Shown here: positions 8,862-18,161 of the stretch, piece by piece
Layout of the letters: each line of letters opens with the position of its first letter
Numbering within the stretch: the first letter of the stretch is position 1
Source of the DNA: JBCCGR01 sp039029195
GTDB lineage: Bacteria; Pseudomonadota; Alphaproteobacteria; Rhizobiales; Rhizobiaceae
Direction of reading: 5' to 3'
Length of the DNA stretch: 64,000 nt
NCBI GenBank assembly: GCA_039029195.1
Contig: JBCCGR010000009.1
Location: 1 to 64,000, forward strand
Translations under genes and position numbers: made by a program
The notes under the pieces: generated by a model
The model's input: only the letters and a program-made list of their open reading frames with translations
Database searches by the model: none
What the model was told of the DNA's origin: nothing

Positions 8862-10235
8862 ATGGCTGTAACCCAGGCTTTCGGGCGCCATCAGCGCAAG
8901 ATCGAACCGTTCAAAATCCCTGATCACCCTGGCAGCGCCGCTGGCTTTGATGCACTTGAAGCCTATTCCCGCCAAAAGGCCGCCGCCATGAACCAGCACA
9001 ATATCGGTTATGGTTCGCTGGCTGAAGGTGAGTGGCGGGCGGCTAAGCTTGCGGAACCTGATCTCGACGCCATGCGCCAGTATCGGCTGGAACGCATTCG
9101 AGAACAGCTTCGAGCCCGCGACCTCGCCGGCATCCATCTCTACGATCCATTGAACATTCGCTACGCGACCGACTGCACCAACATGCAGCTTTGGACGACG
9201 CACAATCCGGCGCGCTCCTGTTTCATCGCGACCGACGGTCCGGTCATCCTCTATGAATTTCACAATTGCGAACACCTGTCGGATCACACCGGAACGGTTG
9301 ACGAAGTGCGTAGCGTGAATTCCTGGTTCTATTTTGAAGGTGGTGGTCGAACAGACGAGTTTGCCAAAAAATGGGCTGATGAAGTGGCAAGCCAACTGAA
9401 AAAGTACGGCGGGGACAATCTTCGCTGCGCGTTCGATCAGATAGACTCGCACGGCATACCGCACCTGGAAAGCAACGGCGTTTCAGTGCTTTACGGCGAA
9501 GACGTGATGGAGGAAGCTCGCAAGATCAAATCGCCGGACGAAATCTTGTGTATGCGGCGTGCGGTCAATTCCTGCGAGCGGGCGATGGCCGAGATGGAAG
9601 CCGCCATGCAGCCCGGCATGACCGAGAATGACCTGTGGGCCGTGCTTCACGCGGAAAACATTCGCCGCGGTGGTGAATGGATCGAGACCCGTCTGCTCTC
9701 CTCGGGTCCGCGCACCAATCCGTGGTTTCAGGAAAGCTCGGCGCGCATCATTGAAGATGGCGATCTGGTCGCCTTTGATACCGACCTCGTAGGCCCATAC
9801 GGTTTCTGCTGCGATATTTCCCGCACATGGCTTGCCGGTGATGGGCAGCCGACAAATGAGCAGCGCTCGCTCTATCAGCTGGCCGCCGAACAGATCAAAG
9901 CCAACATGGATTGGCTCAAGCCAGGTCTGACATTTGAAGAACTGTCATTCAAATCGCGCGCCCTGCCGGATGAGTATATGCCGAACCGCTACGGTGTTCT
10001 CTATCACGGCGTTGGCCTGTGCGATGAATATCCAGCCATTCGCTATGCGCCCGATTTCGAGAAATACGGTTATGAGGGCGCGCTTGAACCCGGCATGGTG
10101 ATCTGCGTAGAAACCTATGTGGGCAGGCACGGTGGCGACGAAGGCGTGAAGCTGGAAGATCAGGTCCTCATCACCGAAACGGGCCACGAGCAACTCTCGC
10201 AATATCCGCTCGATGAACGGCTGATGGGACGGTGA
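8862..10235 (+). CDS. dddP: DMSP lyase DddP (M24 peptidase-fold)
   Basis: 457 residues. The ATG at 8862 is chosen because GGAGG (8849-8853) lies 8 bases upstream. The C-terminal two thirds is the creatinase/M24 fold with a dinuclear metal site: Asp306, Asp308, Asp318, His382, Glu417 and Glu432. From memory, the ligands in the characterised Roseobacter DddP are Asp295, 297, 307, His371, Glu406 and 421, a constant offset of 11; its catalytic Asp377 corresponds to Asp388 here (GVGLCDEY). Strings such as RYATDCTNMQLW and GEWIETRLLSSGPRTNPWF are also DddP-like. DddP cleaves DMSP to acrylate and dimethyl sulfide in the cytoplasm. A close homologue with another substrate remains possible. Confidence 0.82.
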   Translation: MAVTQAFGRHQRKIEPFKIPDHPGSAAGFDALEAYSRQKAAAMNQHNIGYGSLAEGEWRAAKLAEPDLDAMRQYRLERIREQLRARDLAGIHLYDPLNIRYATDCTNMQLWTTHNPARSCFIATDGPVILYEFHNCEHLSDHTGTVDEVRSVNSWFYFEGGGRTDEFAKKWADEVASQLKKYGGDNLRCAFDQIDSHGIPHLESNGVSVLYGEDVMEEARKIKSPDEILCMRRAVNSCERAMAEMEAAMQPGMTENDLWAVLHAENIRRGGEWIETRLLSSGPRTNPWFQESSARIIEDGDLVAFDTDLVGPYGFCCDISRTWLAGDGQPTNEQRSLYQLAAEQIKANMDWLKPGLTFEELSFKSRALPDEYMPNRYGVLYHGVGLCDEYPAIRYAPDFEKYGYEGALEPGMVICVETYVGRHGGDEGVKLEDQVLITETGHEQLSQYPLDERLMGR

Positions 10236-10267
10236 AGGACCTCAAATGGAGGCGACCAAGCCTGTCT

Positions 10268-10357
10268 CTCATGTCATCCTGAGCCTACTACACACCCTCA
10301 TCATGAGCCTTACTCCACGCCCTCACCCTGAGCTTGTCGAAGGGCGGGGTGTGGCCA
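10268..10357. repeat. Dispersed intergenic palindromic repeat (CACCCTGAGCTTGTCGAAGG type)
   Basis: The 10236-10469 spacer contains CTCATCATGAGCC followed by CTCACCCTGAGCTTGTCGA and AGGGCGGGGTGTGGCC. The same TGAGC-TGTCGAA core appears at 36225-36320 and 58775-58885. Such units are common non-coding intergenic repeats in alphaproteobacteria. No gene is seen in this spacer. Confidence 0.55.
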
Positions 10358-10469
10358 GTGTTCAAATCGCACGTTGAGCGAAGCGAAGCGCAAGATTGAA
10401 CAGAAAACCAAGGCCACCTTTTGGTTCGACTGGTTCAAGCCGAGAGGTAAAGCGGGCGGTTGGACCAGC

Positions 10470-11378
10470 CTACCCTTTCGGCTTCATCTCGACACCATTT
10501 GAGCGCCCGACAAACTCCGGCAGGTGTGGAACATAGTCTTCCGCACCATCACCACCGGTTGCGATGGCGCGCGCATAAGCACTTTTGACCGACGTCCCGA
10601 TCGGGTTCGCAATGCCCGCATCATTGGCCATCGCTTCCAGATAACGCATGTCCTTGTAGGCGTTGGTGAGCGTGAATTTGTGAGAGTCCCGATTGCCTTC
10701 AATCATGTGTCCCATGAATGTCTGATAAAATCCGCAGTCCATGCGAGAACCGCGAATGACGCTGTCGAACTTCTCAGGCGAAAGGCCCACTTTCTGCCCC
10801 AGAACCAGCGCTTCGGAATAAAGCGCGCCATAGCCGAGAGACAGAAAATTGTTCAAAAGTTTCATACGGTGGCCATTGCCCACGCCGCCAATGTGAACGA
10901 TTGTCGCCGCCCAGCACTCGATCACCGGCGTAATGCGCTGAACAACAGCGTCTTCCCCGCCGATCATGGCGCTCAGCTTGCCCTCTTCAGCCTGAACCGG
11001 CGTCCCACCCAGAGGCGCATCGACCAGGTGCAACTCCTTGTCGGCCAGCACTCCGGCAAGCTTGGTAGTGGAAACAGGGTCTGATGTGGAACAATCAATG
11101 ATCACCGATCCCGACGCCATAACCGCACTCAGCGCTGTTACAATGGCTTCAACTTGCGGCGATCCCGGCGCGCAAACGAAGACGACCGACGCCGCCGCGC
11201 CAAGTTCATCAAGGCTTTGCGCTTCCTGCGCGCCCTTGGAGACCAGATCATCCACCGGTTCCCGATTGCGATGCGCGATGATGTGCAGCGGATAGCCGCC
11301 AGCCAGAATGTTCTTCGCTATGCCGTGCCCCATAAGCCCCACACCCACAAAGCCAACGGTTTCAGTTGCTTGCGTCAT
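10470..11378 (-). CDS. 3-hydroxyisobutyrate dehydrogenase-family NAD(P)-dependent oxidoreductase
   Basis: 302 residues, the normal length for beta-hydroxyacid dehydrogenases. The N-terminal Rossmann motif is VGVGLMG (11-17); the substrate-binding signature is DAPLGGTPVQAEEGKL (120-135); the likely catalytic lysine is Lys173 in GHRMKLLNNF. The family oxidises 3-hydroxy acids (3-hydroxyisobutyrate, tartronate, 6-phosphogluconate) or reduces semialdehydes. Acrylate from DMSP cleavage can be processed through 3-hydroxypropionate, a possible substrate for a protein of this family, but the gene faces away from dddP and lies beyond a repeat, so the link is speculative. Confidence 0.8.
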   Translation of the reverse strand: MTQATETVGFVGVGLMGHGIAKNILAGGYPLHIIAHRNREPVDDLVSKGAQEAQSLDELGAAASVVFVCAPGSPQVEAIVTALSAVMASGSVIIDCSTSDPVSTTKLAGVLADKELHLVDAPLGGTPVQAEEGKLSAMIGGEDAVVQRITPVIECWAATIVHIGGVGNGHRMKLLNNFLSLGYGALYSEALVLGQKVGLSPEKFDSVIRGSRMDCGFYQTFMGHMIEGNRDSHKFTLTNAYKDMRYLEAMANDAGIANPIGTSVKSAYARAIATGGDGAEDYVPHLPEFVGRSNGVEMKPKG

Positions 11379-11471
11379 ATTCTATCCATGGAAATTTGAG
11401 TTCGATTTCGCTTCCACATGGCATGAGTGGTGCGGTCAATGGAAGTCACGTTGGTGTTTGAGGAAAGACCG

Positions 11472-11933
11472 TCACGTGAGATCAAGCACCATGTGCGGCA
11501 GCGTTCGCCCTGCAATTGAGCCGGACGCGACCCGCCCAACGGTCTTGAAGCCCATCGCTTCGTAGAATGGCTCGGCGGCAGGATCCGCATCCAGACGAAG
11601 TGTCTTCACACCCTGCGCATCGGCAAAGTCAAGCACCGCCTGCCACAGCAGCCGCCCGATGCCTTTTCGTTTGTGCGCCGGGTCGATGAAGAAAGAACCG
11701 ATTTCGCCGGACGCGCCCTCTTCATCAAGTTCAAGCCCGACCATACCCGCTATGGCCTCGCCCTCGGCCACCCAATAGGTGGTGGTGGCGAAATGCTGCT
11801 CTGTGACGGTGAGTTCTTCCCGGCAGGCCGCCATGAAGGCATCGTCATAGCCATTCGACTGCTTCGACCGCATGGCAAGCGCTGTGAGCATGGCGGCATC
11901 GTTCCTGTTCGCAGTTCTGATTTGAATTGCCAT
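11472..11933 (-). CDS. GNAT family N-acetyltransferase
   Basis: 153 residues from the ATG at 11933 (GGAGCGGATCACC upstream); the longer frame to 12047 adds a segment unlike the family. It opens MAIQIRTANRNDAAML and carries the acetyl-CoA pyrophosphate loop HKRKGIGRLLW, a DADPAAEPFYEAMGFK motif, and the usual C-terminal strand. It acetylates an unknown amine. It is divergent from the second GNAT at 12093. Confidence 0.82.
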   Translation of the reverse strand: MAIQIRTANRNDAAMLTALAMRSKQSNGYDDAFMAACREELTVTEQHFATTTYWVAEGEAIAGMVGLELDEEGASGEIGSFFIDPAHKRKGIGRLLWQAVLDFADAQGVKTLRLDADPAAEPFYEAMGFKTVGRVASGSIAGRTLPHMVLDLT

Positions 11934-12092
11934 CGGTGATCCGCTCCACTGGTCCTCGCCTCTTTTCACATAAGCACATTTGGCCGGGTTGAAAGCTGAA
12001 AACACGTCAAGCACGTTTGATCGCTTGAGCGCGGCAACCATCAGCAATTATGCTGTGACTGAACAAATCAGTCTCCTTGGTGCCTCCAATCA

Positions 12093-12635
12093 ATGATCAT
12101 CCGAACAGCCCGAACTTCTGACGCACCAGGAATTGCGGCCATCTATGAACCAATCGTGCGCGACACATTCATCTCATTCGAAACGGAGCCTCCGTCATCT
12201 CAAGAGATGGCTGAGCGCATCGAAAACACGCTGAAATCCCATCCCTGGCTGGTGGCGGAAAGTGACGGCGGCGTCATTGGTTACGCCTATGCGGGCCCAC
12301 ACCGAACCCGACCGGCCTATCAATGGTCCTGCGATGTCAGCGTCTATCTCGCGCCTGGGTCAAAGCGCACAGGCACGGGCCGAAAACTCTATTCAAGGCT
12401 GTTTGAAATTCTTGGACGACAGGGCTTTGCCATGGCCTTTGCCGGCATCGCCCTTCCCAACGGTGCGAGCGTCGGTTTCCACGAGGCCATGGGGTTCGAG
12501 TTCATTGGCCAATACCCGCGCGTCGGCTTCAAAAAGGGCGAATGGCGCGACGTGGGCTGGTGGCACAGACCAATTCAGGAGCTTGGCACCGCACCAAGAG
12601 AGCCGTTGGGATTTGCGGAGGTTGGCAAGCGGTGA
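12093..12635 (+). CDS. Phosphinothricin acetyltransferase-like GNAT
   Basis: 180 residues typical of the PAT/Bar subfamily: IRTARTSDAPGIAAIYEPIV at the start, FISFETEPPS, GYAYAGPHRTRPAYQWSCDVSVYL, the acetyl-CoA loop GSKRTGTGRKLYSRL, and GFHEAMGFEFIGQYPRVGFKKG followed by WRDVGWWHRPI. The family acetylates phosphinothricin, methionine sulfone or sulfoximine and related amino acids. It is likely monocistronic; the start is the first ATG of the frame. Natural substrate unknown. Confidence 0.85.
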   Translation: MIIRTARTSDAPGIAAIYEPIVRDTFISFETEPPSSQEMAERIENTLKSHPWLVAESDGGVIGYAYAGPHRTRPAYQWSCDVSVYLAPGSKRTGTGRKLYSRLFEILGRQGFAMAFAGIALPNGASVGFHEAMGFEFIGQYPRVGFKKGEWRDVGWWHRPIQELGTAPREPLGFAEVGKR

Positions 12636-12708
12636 ACATAATTCCCTGATCAGCCGCGTTGATGGTACGTTGCTGAAACCCAAAGTAGCAAATCTGGAAA
12701 TCACTAAA

Positions 12709-13251
12709 ATGCGCCCATACATCGCCACATCGGCCCTGTTGATGTTGCTCCTCTACTCCCTCCCCACCTTCGCGCAGGAGAGCAAAGGTATCACGCCCCA
12801 TCCCTACGCCGGCATTTGGGTGTTGCGGGATGAGACCGAACCGCTTGATGCTGAGACACTGCAAAAGGCGTGCCTCGCAACGCCGTCCGTTGGCCACCCC
12901 GATGGTCTGGTGATGGTTTATGAGCGTGTCGCGAACTTTCAGAACGTGCTCAGCCGTGGCCGGTTTTACACCACCACGACGATCTCACAGTGTTCAGTTG
13001 ATGCGGACGGCATCGAGGTCTGTCTTGAACTGAAAGAGGATGGCAAAACCCTCGCTGAAGGCGATGAGACCCGTTTCGTGGCGAAGCTCAGCAGGATTGA
13101 CGAAAATCGCACCAAATTCTGCGACTATGACGAGGCGACCAAGGCCATCAAACCGGATACGTGCTCCGTCCTGCACCGCTGTGATCCGGGGTACTACAAT
13201 CTGAAATTCAAGGATTTTTCGCTACAGATCGACATCATGAAGCGGCCATAG
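12709..13251 (+). CDS. Secreted protein of unknown function
   Basis: 180 residues starting MRPYIATSALLM, a clear Sec signal peptide with cleavage expected after the FAQ at about residue 23. The long upstream extension of the frame overlaps the GNAT gene and is rejected. The mature part holds five or more Cys residues (KACLATP, ISQCSVD, VCLEL, KFCDYD, DTCSV, HRCDPG), suggesting a disulfide-stabilised periplasmic protein. I do not recognise the family. It is 73 bases downstream of the GNAT. Confidence 0.7.
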   Translation: MRPYIATSALLMLLLYSLPTFAQESKGITPHPYAGIWVLRDETEPLDAETLQKACLATPSVGHPDGLVMVYERVANFQNVLSRGRFYTTTTISQCSVDADGIEVCLELKEDGKTLAEGDETRFVAKLSRIDENRTKFCDYDEATKAIKPDTCSVLHRCDPGYYNLKFKDFSLQIDIMKRP

Positions 13252-13289
13252 AGTTGGCTCGGTTTCGACTGAATAGAGCCTCCTCCTTC

Positions 13290-13366
13290 GTCATCCCGCC
13301 CATTCATCGGGCGGGATCCACAATGCTGCCGTTGCCATGGATTCCGCCCGCAAGGGGCGGAATTGC
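13290..13366. repeat. Intergenic palindromic repeat, GTCATCCCGCC type
   Basis: Two hairpins follow each other: ATCCCGCCC (13293-13301) pairs with GGGCGGGAT (13309-13317), and TTCCGCCC with GGGCGGAA near 13341-13361. The unit begins GTCAT and resembles repeats at 24769-24935 and 39402-39505. It lies between convergent genes and may also end transcription. Confidence 0.55.
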
Positions 13367-13422
13367 GAAAACGATATCCTGTCTTGAAACGGGCACAACT
13401 CCATCTGGCCCCACTCACCCCC

Positions 13423-13836
13423 TCAGCTCTCGGGATACTTCTCTCCCATCCATGCAACTGATTTCTCAACCAATTCCCGCAACACGTCGAGATCGACGTC
13501 TGCCAGCTTGTTGATGTAGAGGCAGGAGCGCCCGGTCTTGTGCTTGCCGAGCTGCGCCATCAACCCGTCATGCGCGGAAAAACCGGGCATGATGTAGACG
13601 ACCATGTTTTGCTTGCGTGGTGAAAAACCGGTTCGAAAGAAGGTCCCCTCACGACCGCTTTCATATTTGTAGTGATAGCGGCCAAACCCGATGATGCTGT
13701 CGCCCCACATGCGAGCGGGCCAACCGGTGACATCACCCATCAACGCCAGAAGAATTTCCGCATCACCCCGGCGGCGATCATTCTCAACACCTGCGATGAA
13801 GGCATGAACATCGCCGTCATTTTCAACCGTTTTCAT
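13423..13836 (-). CDS. DUF1801 domain-containing protein
   Basis: 137 residues with the DUF1801/YdhG-like pattern: MWGDSIIGFGRYHYKYESGREG, GFSPRKQNMVVYIM, LGKHKTGRSCLYINKLADVD and a C-terminal helix. Small single-domain cytoplasmic proteins of this family have no firmly established function. It precedes, on the same strand, the PhnD-like/desaturase pair but is separated from it by 120 bases. Confidence 0.82.
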   Translation of the reverse strand: MKTVENDGDVHAFIAGVENDRRRGDAEILLALMGDVTGWPARMWGDSIIGFGRYHYKYESGREGTFFRTGFSPRKQNMVVYIMPGFSAHDGLMAQLGKHKTGRSCLYINKLADVDLDVLRELVEKSVAWMGEKYPES

Positions 13837-13957
13837 GGAAACACTCCGGTATGGTGCATGTCACCGAAAAGTGGGCACCGGTTTCGGATAATGACATGCA
13901 TAAACAAAGAGATCGCGCGGTGTTTTGACGTTTTTCAAACGCGGCTCGCGCTAGTGC

Positions 13958-14722
13958 TTAAAGCCCAGCCAGTTGAGAATAGCAGGTTTCTTCAAGAACA
14001 CTTACCCCGGCAAGCCGCAATGTCGGGCACGAAACATCGCGATTGATTGTCGAAATGGCTGTCTCCAACGCCGACACCAACCCGGCAACCACATCATCGG
14101 GAGTGGTCAAAGCTGTGATGAAGGGCAGCGCGGGTCGCATCGGGCACCAGCGCACCGGCACCAAATGTTCAGCGGTGCCCGGCTCCAGAGCCTGCAGCAG
14201 ATGCCAGCAAACCGCGTCCAACGCGGCATAGTCGGCCTCACCACGCGCAACCATTTGCGCTGAGGCGCGATGGCCACCGGATTCGATCAGGGTTGAAAAC
14301 GCCTGTTCCAAAGGCCCGATTTCGCCTCTCAGCGTACGATAGCCGGAAAGCGAAGAGGTTGAGTTATAAGCAAAACGGGCGTTCTGAAAATCAGGCTGCT
14401 TACGATTCGCACGTGCCACCACCACACTGGAATAATTGGGGCCTTCGCACCCTTCCACTGCGTAGTGCAGCGTTGCCACATAACGCACTCTTTCGGCCAG
14501 ACCGGTTGCGAGAGGGTATCCACAGGTCTGCCCCACAAGCAGGTCGGGATGGAGCCAAAGCCCTTCTTCCCCAAGCTCTCGGTTGAGAACGTGTGGCCCC
14601 TCAATGCCCTGATCAGAGAGCGCGGCCCGCACGGCGTCCCAAAACCGATCGGTTTCGCCCGCGATCTCCGGCCAATCATACATGGGAAGCCCGCCAACAG
14701 GCGACGGGGTGTTGGTCGTCAC
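13958..14722 (-). CDS. PhnD-like substrate-binding domain protein without signal peptide
   Basis: 254 residues resembling the phosphate/phosphonate ABC transporter binding-protein family: HPDLLVGQTCGYPLATGL, a YSSVVVARANRKQPDF strand, FAYNSTSSLSGYRTLR, and ADYAALDAVCWHLL. There is no signal peptide, so it is probably a cytoplasmic family member rather than a transporter component. The GTG start at 14722 overlaps the TGA of the desaturase upstream (GTGA), indicating translational coupling; an ATG 13 codons in is an alternative. Ligand unknown. Confidence 0.75.
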   Translation of the reverse strand: MTTNTPSPVGGLPMYDWPEIAGETDRFWDAVRAALSDQGIEGPHVLNRELGEEGLWLHPDLLVGQTCGYPLATGLAERVRYVATLHYAVEGCEGPNYSSVVVARANRKQPDFQNARFAYNSTSSLSGYRTLRGEIGPLEQAFSTLIESGGHRASAQMVARGEADYAALDAVCWHLLQALEPGTAEHLVPVRWCPMRPALPFITALTTPDDVVAGLVSALETAISTINRDVSCPTLRLAGVSVLEETCYSQLAGL

Positions 14723-15636
14723 GACGCGTCCTGGGTTTCCGATTGATCGCGATACCAGAGCGGGTGATGCAGTGACTGCTTGCTGCGCAAAAGGAACCGT
14801 CGCACGATCACACCATAGCCTTGAAACAGATAGCCTCCGTTTGCCGCAAGATACTGAGACTTCCGCTCGCGATAAAGCTCCGGCAGATCATACCAGGCGG
14901 TTGCCGGGTGCGCATGGTGCACGATGTGGAGATTGTTATTTAAAAACAGCCAACTCCAAAACGGATGCGCTTCCACAATCGCGGTTCGTCCGCCAACGGC
15001 CTCAGCCGCCTGATGCTCCGCAAAAGAACGCACGGAAATCAGCGCAAGCGCGGGATAGACCACCGCAACAAAATATAGCCACAGCGGCACACCACACACG
15101 ATCCAGAGATACCAGACGACTGGAACCAGACCCAGAATGTGCAGCGCCCAAGCCATCCGCACACCTTTTTCATTCGTCACAAGACGTGGCCATTCCGTGC
15201 GGATGAACCCGATAATTGTCAGCGCCGGACCCACCAGCATGCGCCCCAAAAACGTGTTGTTGAAGCCGCGAATGGCACACTCGATGGTGCCCATGCGCTG
15301 AACGTCATGTTCCGGCCAGAAATAGCTTTCCGGATCCTCATAAGGGTCTGTCAGATTGGAATCATTGTGGTGCTTCAGGTGAAGCTGCTTGTAGCGCCGA
15401 TAGGGCAACACCAGGATCAAAGGCAGGGACACAAGCAATTCATTGAACCAGCCTGATCGGGTTGGATGACCATGCAGCACTTCATGTTGGAGCGAGGTGT
15501 GAAACGCGGTGAAAATCACCAGCACAGGCAGGGCAATCCATGGATAGTCGGGAACGGCAAGTGCCGCCAGCGCCCAAACCGCGTGGCAAGCGACAATCCA
15601 GATCAACGTGGGCCATTCGACCGACGGGTGATTCAT
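14719..15636 (-). CDS. Membrane fatty acid desaturase family protein
   Basis: 305 residues with the three histidine clusters of membrane di-iron desaturases/hydroxylases: HEVLH (51-55), HLKHH (86-90) and HIVHH (237-241), plus an extra His208, spread between hydrophobic segments at about 12-45, 66-80, 163-200 and 226-233. These enzymes introduce double bonds or hydroxyl groups into acyl chains or related lipids. It is translationally coupled to the PhnD-like gene behind it, an unusual partnership. Substrate unknown. Confidence 0.85.
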   Translation of the reverse strand: MNHPSVEWPTLIWIVACHAVWALAALAVPDYPWIALPVLVIFTAFHTSLQHEVLHGHPTRSGWFNELLVSLPLILVLPYRRYKQLHLKHHNDSNLTDPYEDPESYFWPEHDVQRMGTIECAIRGFNNTFLGRMLVGPALTIIGFIRTEWPRLVTNEKGVRMAWALHILGLVPVVWYLWIVCGVPLWLYFVAVVYPALALISVRSFAEHQAAEAVGGRTAIVEAHPFWSWLFLNNNLHIVHHAHPATAWYDLPELYRERKSQYLAANGGYLFQGYGVIVRRFLLRSKQSLHHPLWYRDQSETQDAS

Positions 15637-15811
15637 GAGTTCCCCAGCATCCTTTCACGCGTTTGTTACCGGAGTGAACTGCACGTGACCACCAGAAATC
15701 CGACATGTGAATGATACCGGACAAGCGCAATCTGACGCACGAAATACCCAATCGACACCGATCGTACGGCGTGTATGCTTGTTGTCATAAATCGTTGATA
15801 TTTCGGCCCAC

Positions 15812-17026
15812 ATGACCTTCGACTTCGACCCGCACTCTCCGGAGTTCGCACAAAATCCACACGGCACCTACACGCAATTGCGAGAAATCGAGGAACCCGT
15901 CTGGCTCGAACGGGAGCGCCTTTGGCTACTTTCCAGATATGATGACGTGGCAAAGGTCGCAGAAAGTCAGACCATGATTCGCTCGCTCGTGGGCTTCGCA
16001 TCTGACGAGGAAATTTGCGCGGAGCAGCGCCGCGCCAACTGGCACGATATGCCCTATCATGAGCGCTACATTCAGTTTTCCCTGCTCGACAGCGATGGCG
16101 ATCTGCATCGCAGACTGCGCAAGTTTGTGTTTGGTGAATTTACCAACATCAATGTCTCCAAACTTCGGCCATATGTGGAAGGGCTGGTGGGCCGGCTGCT
16201 TGCCCGGTTTGGCACTGGCGATGAGATCAATTTCACCGAGGAACTGGCCGCACCGGTTCCCGGCCACGTGATCGGACGGTTTTTGGGTGTACCCGACGCG
16301 GACTGCCCACAACTTCGTATCTGGTCGGAGGACGTTGTCCGCTTTTTCGATGTCGACCGCACGGCTGCCAAAAAGGCAACGGCGGAGCAAGCCACGCGGG
16401 ACTTTCATGCTTACCTCGTCGATCTGACGGACGAACGTCGAAAGGCCCCGAAAGACGATCTGATTTCGAGCCTGTTGTCGGCGCATGATGACGGAAGACT
16501 GAGTGAGCAGGAATATATCTCGACCTGCATGCTCATCGTCATGGCGGGGCACGGATCGACGATTGATGCGCTGGGCAGTGGCCTGCATTCGCTGCTGCGT
16601 TTTCCCGATGAGATGGAGCTTTTGAAACGGCAGCCAGACCTTGCCCCAAGTGCCGTTCAGGAAATGGTCCGGTTTGAATCGCCCCTGCCCTTTTTCCATC
16701 GCTTTTCCACCGAGGAAACCGAAGTCGCCGGGCGCACATTTCCCGCAATGACCAAGTTTGGTCTGCTCTACGGGTCGGCAAATCGGGATGAGACAGTTTT
16801 TGACAATGCGGCCACGCTCGACATCACGCGCATGCCCAACCGCCACATTGCTTTTGGGCGCGGCCCGCACCTTTGTCTAGGCAACCATTTGTCCCGCATG
16901 AATATGGCGATCATTTTCAACAAACTGTTGGAAAAATTTCCGGAAATTTCGCTTGTCGGGGAGCCCACCTATCGAAAGGGACTTTCGGTTCGCGGTCCGG
17001 AAGCGCTTCAAGTGCGTCTGAACTAG
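15812..17026 (+). CDS. Cytochrome P450
   Basis: 404 residues of a bacterial class I P450. The heme loop is FGRGPHLCLGNHL with Cys355 as the thiolate ligand; the K-helix ExxR is EMVRFESPLPFF; the I-helix oxygen-binding site is MAGHGST. Length and the N-terminal FDPHSPEFAQNPHGTY fit soluble P450s that need a ferredoxin partner; none is encoded beside it. Hydroxylation substrate unknown. The neighbouring desaturase is divergent, with about 175 bases between. Confidence 0.92.
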   Translation: MTFDFDPHSPEFAQNPHGTYTQLREIEEPVWLERERLWLLSRYDDVAKVAESQTMIRSLVGFASDEEICAEQRRANWHDMPYHERYIQFSLLDSDGDLHRRLRKFVFGEFTNINVSKLRPYVEGLVGRLLARFGTGDEINFTEELAAPVPGHVIGRFLGVPDADCPQLRIWSEDVVRFFDVDRTAAKKATAEQATRDFHAYLVDLTDERRKAPKDDLISSLLSAHDDGRLSEQEYISTCMLIVMAGHGSTIDALGSGLHSLLRFPDEMELLKRQPDLAPSAVQEMVRFESPLPFFHRFSTEETEVAGRTFPAMTKFGLLYGSANRDETVFDNAATLDITRMPNRHIAFGRGPHLCLGNHLSRMNMAIIFNKLLEKFPEISLVGEPTYRKGLSVRGPEALQVRLN

Positions 17027-17126
17027 CCCTGCACCTCGCGGGACTTTGATCCCGGTCCGGGCAATTCTCGTATAGGATTGGCAAGAGCGTTTTTTTCAAA
17101 TCCCAGCCCATCGGGAGACCTGTCCC

Positions 17127-18146
17127 ATGAACGTTGACCGCCGAACCCTTCTCGCTACCAGCGCGGCTGCGGGACTTTCCTTGTCTCTGCCGCGCACCAC
17201 TTTCGCATCTTCTTCCGTCGGCGCGACAATGCGGGAGAAAGCCACCACATTGCTCGCAAGCCTCAATGAGAGCCAGCGAGAAGCCGCCGCATTTCCCTTC
17301 GACAGCCGCGCGCGCAAAGCGTGGAATTTCATGCTGGGATCAAGGCGGGCGCCGGGACTGGCGCTCGAACAAATGACGCCGGCCCAAAAAGACATGGCTC
17401 TTGATCTTCTTGCCACCGGCACAAGCAAGCTGGGGCTCGAAAAATCGATCAACATCATGCTGCAGCAGGATATTCTTCGCGATGAATGGAACAAGGGCAG
17501 CCCGGACCGCAACCGGGAGCGTTTTTGCGTGCAGATTTACGGCACACCATCTTCCACCGGTGCTTGGGCATGGCGCTGGGAAGGCCATCATCTGTCGCTC
17601 ACTTTCACGATGAAAGACGATGTGGTGGTTTCAACCACCCCGAGCTCGTTTTCTTCAGAGCCCAACACCGTGCCCTCCGGGCCGCATCAGGGGCTGGTGG
17701 TCCTGAAAGAAGAAGAAGTACTTGGCCGCAATCTCTTCATGGACCTGACCGGCGGTACTCGCGAGCAGGCGCTCGTCTGGGAGCGGTCCCCTGGCAACAT
17801 CTTGTCCAATCGTGGAGCGGAAAAGCGGGTGCTGGCTGAGAATGCCGGGGTGCCAATTGGCGATCTTTCGTCCGGCCAAAGTGATATCGTGAAGCGCCTG
17901 GTCGAGGTCTACACATCTGAGGTTCTGCCCCCATCGCTGGCAACAGTTCAAAAGGAACGACTGGCTCAGGAAGACATGTCAGCCGTTCGCTTTGCCTGGG
18001 GTGGTGCAGACCTTGCCGGTTCTATTTACTACCGCATTTCCGGCAAGCACCTGCTGATCGAATTCGCAACGCTGCGCAATCAGCCCCAACATCTTCACGC
18101 GGTGTTTCACAATACGGTTCACAATTTCGGTGATCACGTCTTGTGA
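17127..18146 (+). CDS. DUF3500 domain-containing protein with Tat-like signal
   Basis: 339 residues. The N-terminus MNVDRRTLLATSAAAG has a twin-arginine motif followed by a hydrophobic stretch ending near ...RTTFA, so export is likely. The body matches DUF3500: QREAAAFPFDSRARKAWNFM, CVQIYGTPSSTGAWAWRWEGHHLSLTFT, GPHQGLVVLKEEE, and VRFAWGGADLAGSIYYRISGKHLLIEF, with HLHAVFHN near the end. Function unknown; some members are described as periplasmic. Confidence 0.85.
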   Translation: MNVDRRTLLATSAAAGLSLSLPRTTFASSSVGATMREKATTLLASLNESQREAAAFPFDSRARKAWNFMLGSRRAPGLALEQMTPAQKDMALDLLATGTSKLGLEKSINIMLQQDILRDEWNKGSPDRNRERFCVQIYGTPSSTGAWAWRWEGHHLSLTFTMKDDVVVSTTPSSFSSEPNTVPSGPHQGLVVLKEEEVLGRNLFMDLTGGTREQALVWERSPGNILSNRGAEKRVLAENAGVPIGDLSSGQSDIVKRLVEVYTSEVLPPSLATVQKERLAQEDMSAVRFAWGGADLAGSIYYRISGKHLLIEFATLRNQPQHLHAVFHNTVHNFGDHVL

Positions 18147-18161
18147 ACAACTGAGGGAAGT

